Source: Streptococcus sanguinis
GTDB taxonomy: Bacteria; Bacillota; Bacilli; Lactobacillales; Streptococcaceae
Reading direction: 5' to 3'
Length of the DNA stretch: 64,000 nucleotides
Assembly (NCBI RefSeq): GCF_013343115.1
Contig: NZ_CP054570.1
Coordinates: 1,488,001-1,552,000 of the forward strand
The notes beneath the pieces are model-generated. The model had not been told where the DNA came from, made no database searches, and saw only the letters and a program-made list of their open reading frames with translations. Position numbers and translations under genes: made by a program. Below are positions 17,949 to 28,515 of this stretch, piece by piece (within the stretch, counting starts at the first letter, position 1; the number at the start of each line of letters is the position of its first letter).

Positions 17949-19190
17949 ATGAAATTATTCTTTAAAAATGGAGTCTATGCCTCACTCAGCCTTTCCCGAA
18001 TCTTCAACACCTTGGGAGCTTCTATTTTCAATATTGTTTTTGTGGTATTTGCTTCCAGCATGCCCAATCCCAAGTTCGCTATTGCTGTGGCTAATTTTAT
18101 CGTCCTGGTTCCGACTTTCTTTACTATCTTTGCCGGCATCAAAGCTGACAAGACCGTCCATAAGGCTCGCTGGTTGATTCATTTTGGTTATCTTCAAGCC
18201 CTGCTCTTTGTCCTTGTTGCCTTCATGACTCGATCCAGCTCTTATCTAGCCTTTTCAGCCGTCTGCTTGATGAATATTCTTTCAGATATCATCAGCGACT
18301 ATCGCAGCGGCCTGCAAATGCCGATTTTGAAAAAGAATGTTCCAGAGAAAGATCTTATGGAAGCCTTCTCTTTTACCCAGCTCATCAGCTTTCTCTGCAG
18401 CCTGGCCGGACAAGCTTTGGGAGTTTGGCTCTTAACCGTCAGCCAGCAAGACTTTTTCCTAGTTGCTTTGGTTAACGCCTTGACCTTTCTCCTATCCTCC
18501 ACCATCCTCTACCTAGTCCGTCGCAGATTGACCCATGACCCCGTCGTAATTTCTGAGAAAAACGCTCCTCTGAAAGAAGAGTTGAAGAAAATGTACACAT
18601 CGTCCAAGCTCATCTTTGAGCAGGAAGGTTCTAACAATTTTCTCAAACTGCTAGCTCAAATCCTGATCGTCAACGCTATGGCAGGTTCTCTTATAGCTCT
18701 TTATAATCTCTACTTGCTGGACAATCCCATCTTCCAGCTGTCCTTTAGTCAGTCTCTCTTGGTTCTTCAGACCACTCTTGTCCTAGCCATAATCGCAGCC
18801 AGCCTGACGCCAAACGATTACTTTAGCCTTCTCTCTCTAAATCAACTAACCCTCTGGGCTGCTCTCACAATGATTCTGCTTGCTGTCAGCAATTTCTTAC
18901 ACCTGCCTGTTTTCGTCGGCATTGCTTTTGGATTTTTACTAGCTTATATCTCCGGTAAGATCAATCCCAAAATCAACACCCTCTTACTGAGCAAATTGCC
19001 TTCTGATGTTCTCGCTCAGACTTCCAGCTTTCTGAGTCTGCTCTTTTCTTTCTCTGTTCCCTTTGGTACTATGGTCTTCAGCAGTCTGGCCCTCTGGAAT
19101 ATGAACGCTAGCTGGCTCATCTTCAGCATTATCGGTGTGATTGCTCTGCTCCTATCTATCGAAAAAAAGAAAGATGTTAAAGAAATGTGA
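17949..19190 (+). CDS. MFS-type membrane transporter
   Basis: A 413-residue protein with about twelve hydrophobic segments in the pattern of the major facilitator superfamily, of the macrolide-efflux-like subgroup. A charged cytoplasmic loop (residues about 195-225) separates the halves. AAAAGGAG lies just before the ATG; the frame runs further upstream but without a better start. The substrate is unknown. It follows an Rgg gene after a terminator and has its own promoter, so control by that Rgg is possible but not shown. Confidence 0.8.
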   Translation: MKLFFKNGVYASLSLSRIFNTLGASIFNIVFVVFASSMPNPKFAIAVANFIVLVPTFFTIFAGIKADKTVHKARWLIHFGYLQALLFVLVAFMTRSSSYLAFSAVCLMNILSDIISDYRSGLQMPILKKNVPEKDLMEAFSFTQLISFLCSLAGQALGVWLLTVSQQDFFLVALVNALTFLLSSTILYLVRRRLTHDPVVISEKNAPLKEELKKMYTSSKLIFEQEGSNNFLKLLAQILIVNAMAGSLIALYNLYLLDNPIFQLSFSQSLLVLQTTLVLAIIAASLTPNDYFSLLSLNQLTLWAALTMILLAVSNFLHLPVFVGIAFGFLLAYISGKINPKINTLLLSKLPSDVLAQTSSFLSLLFSFSVPFGTMVFSSLALWNMNASWLIFSIIGVIALLLSIEKKKDVKEM

Positions 19191-19240
19191 TAGATTCAAT
19201 CTTGTTTCTACATTTGTTCTCCTAGAAGACAGCAAAAAAC

Positions 19241-19265
19241 GATAACTTCCAAATAAGAAGTTATC
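19241..19265. terminator. Bidirectional terminator between MFS and glucosyltransferase genes
   Basis: GATAACTTC and GAAGTTATC arms with a seven-base loop, A run on the left and T run on the right, lie between the two convergent genes. Confidence 0.8.
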
Positions 19266-19320
19266 ATTTTTGTCTATTAGAAAGCTAAAGATTAAATTTC
19301 ATTTAGCTATTCTATTGCTA

Positions 19321-22300
19321 TTAGTTCCAGCCGAAGCGTCTGCCTCTACCATTGCGGTCAAAGTACATCCAACTTCCATCTTCTAGCTGAATCCATTTAT
19401 TGCGCGCCATTTCTCCGGAATTGGCATCAAAGTAACGGTTAGCACCATTGACATAGACAATCTTACCTTTGACTTGCTTGCCATTTTGGTCGAAGAAAAG
19501 GGTTTGTTGGCCAATCTGCTGCAAACCTGTCACTGCTTTACCAGACTGATCGAAGTAGTACCATTCGTTCTTGGCACCTTCAACAAACTTGTTGGCTACC
19601 ATTTCTCCTGAGTTGGCATCGAAGTAACGGATACTCTTGTCTGCAAGTGTCACGATTTTACCTTTGACTTGCTTGCCATCTTGATCGAAGTAAAGGGTTT
19701 GCTGGCCAATCTTCTGAAGACCTGTCACTGCTTTACCAGCCTGATCGAAGTAATACCATTCGTTCTTGGCACCTTCTGCAAACTTGCCGACTGCCATTTC
19801 TCCTGAATTAGCATCGAAGTAACGGATTGATTTATCAGCCAGAGTTACTACTTTACCTTTGACTTGCTTGCCATCTTGGTCAAAGTAAAGGGTTTGTTGG
19901 CCAATCTTCTGAAGACCTGTCACTGCTTTACCAGCTTGATCGAAGTAATACCATTCGTTCTTAGATCCTTCTGCAAACTTGCCGACTGCCATTTCTCCTG
20001 AGTTGGCATCGAAGTAACGGATACTCTTGTCTGCAAGTGTCACGATTTTACCCTTGACTTGCTTGCCATCTTGGTCGAAGTAAAGTGTTTGCTGGCCAAG
20101 TTTTTGAAGACCTGTTACTGCAACACCATCTGCTCCGAAATAGTACCAGTCACTTGGATTATCACCTTGGGCAAAGCGGTTAGCAGCAGCATTACCTGAA
20201 TCCTTATCAAAGTAACGAAGTTTACCATCTTTGGCACGCGCAATCTTGCCTTTGACTTGGTAGCCGTTTTGGTCGAAGAATTGCTGATTGCCGCCCATGG
20301 TTACCAGACCTCTAGCCATGACACCCTTGGCATCAAAGTAACGCCAGTTTTGGCCGTCAGTAGTATAGTAACGATTGAGAACTTGGGCACCAGTCTTATC
20401 GTAGTAGTACTGATTGCCGTTTTCATCTTCACGGAGCGAGTCACGCAGCTGAATACCATTCTTGAGGAAATAAACTTGCTTGCCATCAATTTCATGAGCA
20501 CCTGTTGCTAGGTAACCTCGTTTATCGAAGTAATACCAATTTCCATTTTCATCTTGGATAAAGGAATTTCTAGCTTGATAGCCACTAGTTGAATAGTACT
20601 TAGTACCACTAGCATCACTAACAAATCCTGTGTAAGCATTCTTATTAACTAATTGCTTAGGCAGTACCATCTCACCATTCTTGTTGTTGAGATATTCGTT
20701 GCTAGCCCAGTCTTTAAGAACATAGTAAGCACCACGACCCAAGATATTGGTACCGTTAAAGTGTTTAGCAGACCACTTGGTAATCTTCTCATCAGTCGTC
20801 ATCTTTTGACCGTTGGAAATCTGTACTCGTTCAAAGATTTCTGGATATTTAGCTTTGAGTTCATCCAAGAAGACTCCACCATACTTGCCTTGATAGTCTG
20901 TACCATTCGTTTTAGTATTGGCAACGTAAAGATTTTCCTTGATTTCTGCGCCTTCACGGTAGGTTCCGTAGTTGTTGACACGAGTTGCTGTTACCACTTC
21001 CTTGCCTGGCAGGTTGTAGATTTGGTCTGGCACCCAGTCCGCAATGGCTTGGATATTGACACTGTGAAGAGCACGGAGAGCATTGAGCAGGTCATCTAAA
21101 GAACCATATTTATTGTTCTTGCTCATAGCCATATCATAGCGGTCTTCAAAGGCATAACCATTCTGGATGATAGAATCTAGGAAAGTACCGTCTTGGCTAG
21201 ATACATACTGAGGTGGCAGCTCAAATGAAGTCACTCCCCATTCCTTGAAGAGGTTGACATTTTTGGCAATGACTTTATTGGTATACTGGTCATCACGAGT
21301 TGCAAAGTCTTGGAAGTTAGAGAATCCTTCGTAAATCAGCTGAGAATCAAGAGCCGCGCTAGATTCGTAAACCTGACCGCTGGCATTTTTCTTCTTGCTA
21401 GCTGTTACACGAGCATCCTGATTCTCTTTAGCACCAACTGGTACCCAAACAGCCAGATAACCAGAAACTTGGACATTGCTGTAGCCTGCGATATCGTTCA
21501 TATCAAAGGTCAAAATACCATTGGCATCTGTCTTCTTCCAGAGGGATTGCGGCACTTCTTCGTCAGTTAAATAGCGGGAAATACCATCTTTGGTCGTCAA
21601 GAGCACAGGACGGTAGTATTGATTCTTATGGGCTGCTCCCATATTGACTTGCAGTTTATCCCACTCATTCAGCTTGAGATTCGGGTTGTTAGAAGCAATA
21701 ACTGCCATCCCTTGGGTACGAGTTTCTGCTGTTCCTTCATCTGTTGCTTCGTTAGCACCAGTACCGTAACGAACAGAAGTCAAAATACCATTGTAAGACC
21801 ATTTATCAGCCTCACGAGGGACACCCATATAGGTAACTTTCATGTCCTGACCACCAGCTACATACTTAATCCGAGCACGCAACAGGGCATCGATAGCGTC
21901 GTGGTAAGGAGATTTTTTCTCCATGTATTGGCCGTCATCTGTATAGAGATCACCATAGTAGACCCGAGTGATGGAGTCTTTGTTGGAGAGCATGAGAGCA
22001 TGAGCAGTTGGGATATTGAACTGCGTATACTTCTTGTCGGCCTTGCGCATATCTTCGTTGTAAATCTTGAAGGCTTGCTTGAGCTCATCCATGGTAAAGG
22101 TCAAACCATCCGTATTTGGATTGATATTTTCCCGGATGATGTCAGCAATAACGGTTTGCACTTCACTGTCATGAGCCCGAACAAAGATATAATTGGCCAT
22201 CCGTTCGCCATTTTTCTTTTCAGTAGAACGGTCATTCAGACTATTCGTAATCGTTGGCTCTACACCACTACGGATAGAAAGCTTGCGCATGAACGAATAA

Positions 22301-24033
22301 AGCAAGGATAGGCGAAGCTTATTATCAATCGGCAATTGTGCACCCTTGGTGTCTTTGTTGTAGTCAGGGTCGTTGTCAGACCAAGCTTCCAAGATAGACA
22401 GATGCTTGATGGCTTCTTCTTCACTTTCTCCAACCTTGTAGCGAGACTTGAAGTAGTCAGAGGCAATCTGGAGCAAGTCCGCATTGACATTGTCTACCGC
22501 ATCGACACGGACTCCGTCAAAGTTAGCAGTCGGATCATTAGCTACGATGCTGCCGAAGTTCATCATAAAGTGCAGCCAGTTGAGTTGCTCAGCCTGAACA
22601 GCTGGATTAGAGTTGTCAAAGTCGTTAGCTAGCAGGAACTCATAACCACCATTTGACTTGTCAATGAAGTACTTAGGTGTACCAGTTTGGTTGGTAGGTG
22701 TGCGGTTCAGGATACGGTACTTAGAATTAGCATGAGAAGTCTTATCACTATTGGTATAAAGCAGAGCTCCGCCTTGCAAGTGGTCCTTATTCGTACCGGT
22801 TGTTTCAGACTCTGTCTTGATGTTCCAGTTTGGCTGAGTTTTGACAAATGAGCCCATCAGTGTTCTCAGCCATTTAGTATCGCCTTCTTTACCGATTCTT
22901 TCTTCAATTTTTCGCTGAACCTGCTGAGAAGCACCTGTCAGGATAGCTTGTTCCACTTTGTTTTCAAAAGCTCCTGCTCCCAGACCTTGCTGGTTCATAT
23001 AGTTGAGATAGCTAACCTGCGTTTGCTTATCAGGCCACCAAGCCATCAAAAGCGGACGTAGGTCTGTTTCTGTTGATGCTGTCCATGTTTTTCCGTCTTT
23101 CAAGATGAACTTTGGACGATACCAGCTATCTGCTGTCAGGTAGCCGTCAACTGTTTCAATATCCTTTTCCGTAGTGCCATGGAAGGCATTCTTTTGAGTG
23201 AATTCATTATTGAGACTGCTAATACCTTGCTGGAATTGATACTCAGCTGAATCAATCAATGCTCCAGTCTCTGCATCGAAATAAAGAACTTTTCCATTAA
23301 GCTCAACTGCAAAATTCTTTTTAACTGTACCGTCGTCCTGAACATAGTATTTCTTGCCATCAATGGTCTTGATGTGAGCCAGCACATCATCATCATGCTC
23401 AGTATTAACAGGCGCCGCTTGGGCTTGAGCAGCCACCATTCTTTCAGCTATCGCTCCCTGTCTTTGAGCCGGTTCTGGCAAGCGATCTTTCTTTGCAACC
23501 TTTGGATTTGCAACAATCTTGTCCGTAACAGTCTTCTTTGCTTGTTTATCAGCAGTTGCTGGACTTGCTTGTCTATCCTGATCAGCTGCTTCTGGTTTAG
23601 CAGTTTCTGATGTTACATTAGCTGCTTTTGCTTCTTCAGCAACGGCTGCCTTTTCTGTAGTTGCTGCTTCTGCTACTGCCGGCTTAGCTGGCTCTTGAGC
23701 ATCTGTTTGAGCCGCTGCTTCCGTATTTGCTGCAGTTTCAGCAGTTTTTTCACTGGCTACAGCAGCATCAGTCACCTTGTCTGCAGAAGTTGCTTTTTCT
23801 GCTTCCAGCGGAGAAGCTGAGTTGGCTTGTACTTGAACCGGCTGCCCAGAACTGCTATCCTGAGCTGCAGCTGGTTCTTGAACTGCCACCTGCTTAACAT
23901 CATCAGCGTGGACAAGACCTGCTTCGAGACCAAGTACTTTTGGTGCTACGATAAGTGCTAAGCTAGTCACACCGATGGCTACCCAGTTTTTCTTAACTTT
24001 ATGCATCTTATAATGAATTTTTTTCTCCATCAT
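19321..24033 (-). CDS. gtfG: Secreted glucosyltransferase (glucansucrase, GH70)
   Basis: A 1570-residue extracellular enzyme that makes glucan from sucrose for plaque biofilm; it resembles S. gordonii GtfG and S. sanguinis GtfP. Residues 1-43 are a KxYKxGKxW-type signal peptide ([11 protein letters not shown], cleavage near VHA-DD). An Ala/Glu-rich variable region runs to about 210. The GH70 core has the nucleophile Asp511 (VRVDAVDN), acid/base Glu549 (ILEAWS) and stabiliser Asp622 (RAHDSEVQ). SEV after Asp622 is the tripeptide of alpha-1,6-forming enzymes. From about residue 1150 there are glucan-binding YG repeats, with 65-residue copies. AAGGAGG precedes the ATG. Confidence 0.96.
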   Translation of the reverse strand: MMEKKIHYKMHKVKKNWVAIGVTSLALIVAPKVLGLEAGLVHADDVKQVAVQEPAAAQDSSSGQPVQVQANSASPLEAEKATSADKVTDAAVASEKTAETAANTEAAAQTDAQEPAKPAVAEAATTEKAAVAEEAKAANVTSETAKPEAADQDRQASPATADKQAKKTVTDKIVANPKVAKKDRLPEPAQRQGAIAERMVAAQAQAAPVNTEHDDDVLAHIKTIDGKKYYVQDDGTVKKNFAVELNGKVLYFDAETGALIDSAEYQFQQGISSLNNEFTQKNAFHGTTEKDIETVDGYLTADSWYRPKFILKDGKTWTASTETDLRPLLMAWWPDKQTQVSYLNYMNQQGLGAGAFENKVEQAILTGASQQVQRKIEERIGKEGDTKWLRTLMGSFVKTQPNWNIKTESETTGTNKDHLQGGALLYTNSDKTSHANSKYRILNRTPTNQTGTPKYFIDKSNGGYEFLLANDFDNSNPAVQAEQLNWLHFMMNFGSIVANDPTANFDGVRVDAVDNVNADLLQIASDYFKSRYKVGESEEEAIKHLSILEAWSDNDPDYNKDTKGAQLPIDNKLRLSLLYSFMRKLSIRSGVEPTITNSLNDRSTEKKNGERMANYIFVRAHDSEVQTVIADIIRENINPNTDGLTFTMDELKQAFKIYNEDMRKADKKYTQFNIPTAHALMLSNKDSITRVYYGDLYTDDGQYMEKKSPYHDAIDALLRARIKYVAGGQDMKVTYMGVPREADKWSYNGILTSVRYGTGANEATDEGTAETRTQGMAVIASNNPNLKLNEWDKLQVNMGAAHKNQYYRPVLLTTKDGISRYLTDEEVPQSLWKKTDANGILTFDMNDIAGYSNVQVSGYLAVWVPVGAKENQDARVTASKKKNASGQVYESSAALDSQLIYEGFSNFQDFATRDDQYTNKVIAKNVNLFKEWGVTSFELPPQYVSSQDGTFLDSIIQNGYAFEDRYDMAMSKNNKYGSLDDLLNALRALHSVNIQAIADWVPDQIYNLPGKEVVTATRVNNYGTYREGAEIKENLYVANTKTNGTDYQGKYGGVFLDELKAKYPEIFERVQISNGQKMTTDEKITKWSAKHFNGTNILGRGAYYVLKDWASNEYLNNKNGEMVLPKQLVNKNAYTGFVSDASGTKYYSTSGYQARNSFIQDENGNWYYFDKRGYLATGAHEIDGKQVYFLKNGIQLRDSLREDENGNQYYYDKTGAQVLNRYYTTDGQNWRYFDAKGVMARGLVTMGGNQQFFDQNGYQVKGKIARAKDGKLRYFDKDSGNAAANRFAQGDNPSDWYYFGADGVAVTGLQKLGQQTLYFDQDGKQVKGKIVTLADKSIRYFDANSGEMAVGKFAEGSKNEWYYFDQAGKAVTGLQKIGQQTLYFDQDGKQVKGKVVTLADKSIRYFDANSGEMAVGKFAEGAKNEWYYFDQAGKAVTGLQKIGQQTLYFDQDGKQVKGKIVTLADKSIRYFDANSGEMVANKFVEGAKNEWYYFDQSGKAVTGLQQIGQQTLFFDQNGKQVKGKIVYVNGANRYFDANSGEMARNKWIQLEDGSWMYFDRNGRGRRFGWN
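19430..20150 (-). repeat. 195-bp tandem repeats coding the glucan-binding domain
   Basis: Near-identical 195-bp units recur with anchors at 19501, 19696, 19891 and 20086. Each codes 65 residues with [29 protein letters not shown] and [11 protein letters not shown]. More diverged YG-type units continue upstream to about 20600. The high identity suggests recent expansion or gene conversion, so copy number may vary between strains and assemblies. Confidence 0.92.
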
Positions 24034-24053
24034 AAAACCTCCTTCTGAATTTG

Positions 24054-24067
24054 GTATAAATTTATAC
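24054..24067. promoter_or_regulatory. 14-bp palindrome between rgg and the glucosyltransferase gene
   Basis: GTATAAATTTATAC is a perfect palindrome about 20 bases before the glucosyltransferase start. It is A+T rich, so chance is possible, but it lies where an operator for the adjacent Rgg would act. No strong -35 was found here, which fits dependence on an activator. Confidence 0.4.
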
Positions 24068-24102
24068 TCTTATTCTAGTATATTTTTAGAAATGAGTCTA
24101 TT

Positions 24103-24984
24103 TTATTTGCACATCTGCAACTGTGAACGGCAAATTCTTTCAAACTGAGCTTTGAGCTTCTGGGCAACACCGAAGGAATCTAAGAATTCCAAAAAAGATA
24201 AGCATTGCTCAATATCACTTAGAGCATGGCTATTTCCAACCTTGTAGGAATAAAGAGCCCTATGATACTTAATCAGCATCCGTTCATAGAGATCTGTCTC
24301 AGGGATTTTAGAATGATCAAGATAATTGAGGAATCTCATAGCAACCTGCAAATGGTTTCCCTCTATGCAGACGCTGATAACATTAAGCAGCATCTTAATA
24401 ATACGCCGGCGGTTCTCTGGTAGGTCATTATAAAACTGAGTTCGATTAATCATCTCACTAGCAAAGGTTTCCAGTGTTTCCAAGGTCAGTAGATCGACAC
24501 TATTAGTAAAGAGCCAGAGTTCATAACGTCCCCACTCCTCGACGGAAAAGAGATAATCAGTCAGCAATTCTGTATCTTTCTTGCTAATCTGAAAATCTGG
24601 ACTGCAGGAAGACAATACTGCTCTAACAACAATTGTATTGAGCCTATAGTTCTTCTTCTCAGGGAACTTCTCAGCCAAAGCTTCTGAACTAGCCAAAATA
24701 CTTTGGAGCTTGACGACATTGTTTTCCTGATAAGCATCAGCTACTTTTTTCGAGAAAAGCGCATCATCTGCCTCAATGTAGTTATGGTAAACATACTGGA
24801 ACTCGTCTAGAGAAACAGCCATATTCTTCAAGCAGCAATAGAAAGAATCAAGCGTGATACCGCTGACTCCCCGCTCAAAACGAGACAATTGAGCCACTGA
24901 AATATCTCCGGCTGCCGCCTCTTTAAGAGACATGTTTTTTGATTCTCTAATGACTTTGAAAATTTTTCCAAATGTTTTCAACAT
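24103..24984 (-). CDS. rgg: Rgg-type regulator of the adjacent glucosyltransferase gene
   Basis: A 293-residue Rgg regulator with an N-terminal helix-turn-helix (MSLKEAAAGDISVAQLSRFE, residues 18-37) and a helical C-terminal domain. In S. gordonii the rgg gene directly upstream of gtfG is a positive regulator of glucosyltransferase expression; the same order and 69-bp gap are seen here. A short G-rich stretch (CCGGGGGTT) serves as ribosome site. No peptide gene was found in the 455-bp gap upstream. Confidence 0.92.
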   Translation of the reverse strand: MLKTFGKIFKVIRESKNMSLKEAAAGDISVAQLSRFERGVSGITLDSFYCCLKNMAVSLDEFQYVYHNYIEADDALFSKKVADAYQENNVVKLQSILASSEALAEKFPEKKNYRLNTIVVRAVLSSCSPDFQISKKDTELLTDYLFSVEEWGRYELWLFTNSVDLLTLETLETFASEMINRTQFYNDLPENRRRIIKMLLNVISVCIEGNHLQVAMRFLNYLDHSKIPETDLYERMLIKYHRALYSYKVGNSHALSDIEQCLSFLEFLDSFGVAQKLKAQFERICRSQLQMCK

Positions 24985-25439
24985 ACCGAACCCCCGGTTT
25001 CATATATGCAATAAAATTTTTTACTAAATTTAATATACTAGTAATATATTTCTATTTTGTTACAAAAAAACTACTTTGTATTTCTAAATGATACAAATAG
25101 ATTAACTTGAACAATAAAATAACTCAATATAGTGATTTTTCTGAAAATTTTATGGTTTTCAAGAAAATGCTAATTTTACAAGAAAGTCAGAAGGGTTCAA
25201 CCTGACAACTTGAAAACACTGGCTTTTTTAAATCTAGCCTCCTTACTGATACAAAAATAAACTTGGATAATCCAATGTTTATAGATGACTGACATGAAAC
25301 TGTAACAAAATCTAAACGAATATTTTTTAGACATGAATGAAAGGAAGTAAAATGAATCCACCTAATGAACTAAAATAGATTTGACTAAAAAAAGAGGGAA
25401 TAGAATCATAAAATTCCCCCTCTTCTATTCCCTTCCGTA
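24985..25439. other. 455-bp A+T-rich intergenic region
   Basis: This gap between rgg and the unknown membrane protein holds the promoter region of rgg and the terminator at 25387-25432. Very short frames occur (for example eight codons at 25352 after AAAGGAAG) but none has convincing coding character. I see no RNA gene in it. Confidence 0.6.
25387..25432 (-). terminator. Terminator after the unknown membrane protein gene
   Basis: On the minus strand AGAGGGGGAAT, an 11-base loop and ATTCCCTCT are followed by seven T, eight bases past the stop codon at 25440. Confidence 0.85.
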
Positions 25440-26819
25440 TCAATCAGGCCAATCAACCATGTGGTCATACCCTTCGTCTATGGAATAGCCTATACTACCA
25501 CGATAAGAGTATTCTAACAACGATACTGACCCTTCAGTCAAGTCTTGGTCACTGTCGTTCTTATTTAACTGGACTAACTTTCCGTCCTTAATTTTAGCAA
25601 AAAATTGCTTTTTGCTAGTAACATTATCCTTGTCTGTCTCCTCTATCTCAAAGACATAGTTTCCTGTCTGAAAGAGGGAATAGTCCATATCATGCAAGAA
25701 TTTTTCTCCTGAATCTGAAGCAAAGAGTCTTTGCTTCAGATTCAGCTCAATTCTAATACTGATCCAAACATCTTCTTTTTCTAGCAATTTCTCATCAGTA
25801 AGATCAAAGATAGAATTTAACTTGAAATCTTTTTCCTCAAAGCTCTTGGGTTTTGAGCGCTTAGGATTAGTTATGTACTCTACAGAAACCTCTGTATTCC
25901 CATAATGAGGAATGATATTAACACTCTCATCTATATTATCTAGACTTTTTTCTACATTTTCTTTCGTTTTGATTAGATTTTCTCGACTATTTTCCTTTTG
26001 GAGAATAACTCGCAGGATGGGAGAAGGTGTTGTTTTCGGATCAATAAACGCAGCTTCTTCAATGCCTCCTGCCTTATTGACTCGAACTTCTTCATAGAAA
26101 GAATGCTTGCCAATAGTTACTTTAAATTTTCCGATTGGGTATATATCATTAAAGTCTGGATTATTCGAATCTTCTTCCCCGTATCCACTTGGTACAGTCT
26201 CTACCTTAGCATCCATACCCCGCTTTTTGTACTCCTGCTCCAAGCTGCTGAGAACTCGGCTGGTTCGTGTTAGTTGGGGAATGATAGGCTGAAAAAAAGC
26301 TACAATCATGAGCAAAATTAGCATGCCATTAACCATATGCCCTGCCCAGAGCAGTGCCTTCTTTCTTTGTCCTTTGAGTCCATACCGAGCGTAAAGATAG
26401 CTGAGGAAAGACAAAATCGAGCATAGTGGCACAACCCCTATCAACCAGCGATAAGGTTCTATGGTTCGCGTATCTTTCAAAGCAGAGATGAATGGAAATA
26501 GCTGAAGCAACAGAGTCAGAATTAAACTGATTGGAGCCAGATGAAGCGAGTCCTTGCTTGTCTTTATACTCTGAATCAGCGAACGAAGGCTCAAAATCAG
26601 ATAAATAAACAGATAGATTAGAACAACAAACTTAAAAATCATACTAAACATCATAAACTGCATTAATATGCTTGTCTTGCCTGAACTCAGAAATTCTATA
26701 GTAGATAGCATTAGAACTATAACTGCATAGCCACCCAAAGGGGCTATTATTATAGACAGAATCCAATTAACAATATAAAAAATTGCAAATAAATCTTTAG
26801 AGGCTTTTAGTTTTTTCAT
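25440..26819 (-). CDS. Membrane protein of unknown function with a large C-terminal domain
   Basis: A 459-residue protein that I do not recognise. About six hydrophobic segments lie in residues 10-190. Residues 200-459 form a hydrophilic, acidic and Lys-rich domain, probably outside the cell, with two stretches of similar type (around 230-320 and 330-440). Codon use is clearly more A+T rich than the htpX-lemA genes that follow. It stands alone between two terminators. A role cannot be given. Confidence 0.75.
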   Translation of the reverse strand: MKKLKASKDLFAIFYIVNWILSIIIAPLGGYAVIVLMLSTIEFLSSGKTSILMQFMMFSMIFKFVVLIYLFIYLILSLRSLIQSIKTSKDSLHLAPISLILTLLLQLFPFISALKDTRTIEPYRWLIGVVPLCSILSFLSYLYARYGLKGQRKKALLWAGHMVNGMLILLMIVAFFQPIIPQLTRTSRVLSSLEQEYKKRGMDAKVETVPSGYGEEDSNNPDFNDIYPIGKFKVTIGKHSFYEEVRVNKAGGIEEAAFIDPKTTPSPILRVILQKENSRENLIKTKENVEKSLDNIDESVNIIPHYGNTEVSVEYITNPKRSKPKSFEEKDFKLNSIFDLTDEKLLEKEDVWISIRIELNLKQRLFASDSGEKFLHDMDYSLFQTGNYVFEIEETDKDNVTSKKQFFAKIKDGKLVQLNKNDSDQDLTEGSVSLLEYSYRGSIGYSIDEGYDHMVDWPD

Positions 26820-26870
26820 TACATTTCCTACTTACTATATTATTCGTCTATCATTATAGCATAAACAATA

Positions 26871-26896
26871 AAAAACTGAGATTTCTCCCAGTTTTT
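26871..26896 (-). terminator. Terminator overlapping the htpX stop codon
   Basis: Minus-strand AAAAACTG and CAGTTTTT arms around a ten-base centre begin in the last htpX codon. Confidence 0.7.
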
Positions 26897-27800
26897 ACAT
26901 CTGTCTCAAGCGCTCCACCCGCTCTGAGATAGGAGGGTGCGTATAGAAAAGTTTCTTCAGACCGCCTTCTTTTTTAGGATCGCTGATATAGAGAGCTGCA
27001 CTGGCATCATCGACATGATGCTCCATAGGCTCGCTGCGATCCAGCTTGAGTAGAGCATTGATCATCCCTTGCGGATTGCGGGTCAGCTCTACACTGGAAG
27101 CATCAGCCAGAAACTCCCGCTGACGAGAAATGGCCAACTGCACCAAGGTAGCTGCCAGAGGAGCTAAAACGATAGCAATCAATGATACGATAAGTAGAAT
27201 AATTCCTAATCCACTATCGTTATCTCGATCATTACTACTGCGCCGTCCGCCACCAAACCACATCATACGGCCAGCCAGGCTAGACAACATGGTAATAGCA
27301 CTGGCCAAAGCTACAGCAATCGTTGAAATTCTGATATCATAATTTCGAATATGACTGACTTCATGGCCTATCACTCCCTCAAGCTCCTCACGATTCATGA
27401 TTTGCAAGATACCTGTCGTTGCTGCGACAGCCGCATTTTCAGGCTTAGAACCGGTCGCAAAAGCATTGGGAGAGGAATCCTCTACGATATAGACACGTGG
27501 CATAGGAATCTGAGCGACCATGGCCATATCTTGAACAATATGATAGAGTTCAGGTGCTTCCTGCTCAGAGACCTCGCGAGCTCCGTTCATCGCCATGACA
27601 ACCTCTGTAGACTGAAAAATCATCACTCCGGCATAAATCGCTCCGATAATCAAAGCTAGCAAGACACCACCTAGAGCAGACCGCAGCCAGAGATAGCCAA
27701 TAGCTGCTCCAACAAGAGCCAAGAGGCCGAAAAAAGCGATAAGGAGGAGCCAAGTCCTCCTTTTATTGCTGGCAATTTGATCAAATAGCATCTTAGTCAC
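26895..27800 (-). CDS. htpX: HtpX-type membrane zinc metalloprotease
   Basis: A 301-residue M48 protease for membrane protein quality control. Two hydrophobic segments (residues 18-58) precede [13 protein letters not shown], the HExxH zinc site near residue 144, and two more helices (around 160-225). A downstream Glu in [12 protein letters not shown] would complete the zinc site. It overlaps lemA by eight bases; lemA-htpX is a common streptococcal pair. Confidence 0.95.
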   Translation of the reverse strand: MTKMLFDQIASNKRRTWLLLIAFFGLLALVGAAIGYLWLRSALGGVLLALIIGAIYAGVMIFQSTEVVMAMNGAREVSEQEAPELYHIVQDMAMVAQIPMPRVYIVEDSSPNAFATGSKPENAAVAATTGILQIMNREELEGVIGHEVSHIRNYDIRISTIAVALASAITMLSSLAGRMMWFGGGRRSSNDRDNDSGLGIILLIVSLIAIVLAPLAATLVQLAISRQREFLADASSVELTRNPQGMINALLKLDRSEPMEHHVDDASAALYISDPKKEGGLKKLFYTHPPISERVERLRQM

Positions 27801-28362
27801 CTAGTCCAGTGCTGCCAAAGTCAACTTTTGGCACAGCCTTTTCTTCTTCTGGTGTCTTGAGGAAGTCCGCAGCTTTAAAGCCAAAGATTCCTGCAACAAT
27901 ATTGCTTGGGAAAGTTTCCAGCTTGACATTGTAGTTGCTAGTAACTGAATTATAAAGCTGACGAGAATAAGCAATTTTATTTTCAGTATTGGTCAGCTCT
28001 TCCTGCAACTTCAAGTAGTTGGTATTTGCTTTCAGATCTGGATAGCTTTCAGCTACTGCAAAGATTCCAGAAATCTGACGAGAAAGGGCGTCGCTGGCTT
28101 GCATGGCTTCGGCTGGTGAAGCAGCTGAAGCTACCCGGTTGCGCAGTTGTGTTACCTTTTCCAAGGTTGCCTGCTCGTACTTGCCATAGCCTTTGACCGT
28201 TTCCAAGAGGTTAGGAATCAGGTCATTACGGCGTTTAAGCTGTACATCAATTTGGCTCCAAGCTTCCTGAGTCTGCATGCGGCTTTTAACCAAGGTATTG
28301 TACGCACCAACAACGAAGAATGCTAAAACCGCGACAATAATAAGAATTATAATAAAAGTCAT
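27793..28362 (-). CDS. lemA: LemA-family membrane protein
   Basis: A 189-residue protein with one N-terminal membrane helix (residues 2-22) and a helical cytoplasmic domain: [20 protein letters not shown] is the family signature. The ATG at 28362 follows AAGGAG; an extension to a TTG at 28377 would cover that ribosome site and is rejected. The function of LemA is unclear; it is usually found with M48 proteases. The promoter has an extended -10 (TGATATAAT; TATAAT at 28392-28397 on the minus strand). Confidence 0.92.
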   Translation of the reverse strand: MTFIIILIIVAVLAFFVVGAYNTLVKSRMQTQEAWSQIDVQLKRRNDLIPNLLETVKGYGKYEQATLEKVTQLRNRVASAASPAEAMQASDALSRQISGIFAVAESYPDLKANTNYLKLQEELTNTENKIAYSRQLYNSVTSNYNVKLETFPSNIVAGIFGFKAADFLKTPEEEKAVPKVDFGSTGLGD

Positions 28363-28425
28363 GATATACTCCTTCAATTTTGATTAGACTTATTATATCA
28401 AAAAATAGAGGAACTGTCTTTATTC

Positions 28426-28481
28426 TTGACATTGATTTAGAAAAGATGTACGATAAAGGAAAGAATAAACCGACTGTCGGT
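28426..28481 (+). promoter_or_regulatory. Promoter and TetR-type operator of the efflux operon
   Basis: TTGACA (28426-28431) and TACGAT (28449-28454) are 17 bases apart. The perfect palindrome ACCGAC-T-GTCGGT (28469-28481) lies about eight bases after the expected transcription start. Its ACCGACnGTCGGT form is typical of TetR-family operators, so the TetR encoded next should repress its own operon here. Confidence 0.85.
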
Positions 28482-28515
28482 CGAACAAAATTTTACTACC
28501 AAAAAGGATGCAAAC

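Noticed and set aside
19430..20150. Tandem repeats as a CRISPR array
   Set aside because: The units are 195 bp, in frame and code for glucan-binding repeats; there are no unique spacers or cas genes.
21619..22311. 230-codon open frame opposite the glucosyltransferase gene
   Set aside because: It lies fully antisense to the GH70 catalytic core, has no ribosome site and its composition mirrors the real gene.
25352..25378. Eight-codon frame MNPPNELK after AAAGGAAG as an Rgg peptide gene
   Set aside because: It is not hydrophobic, lies far from the Rgg start and has no sign of a promoter.
28363..28377. TTG start five codons upstream of lemA
   Set aside because: It overlaps the AAGGAG ribosome site of the ATG start at 28362.
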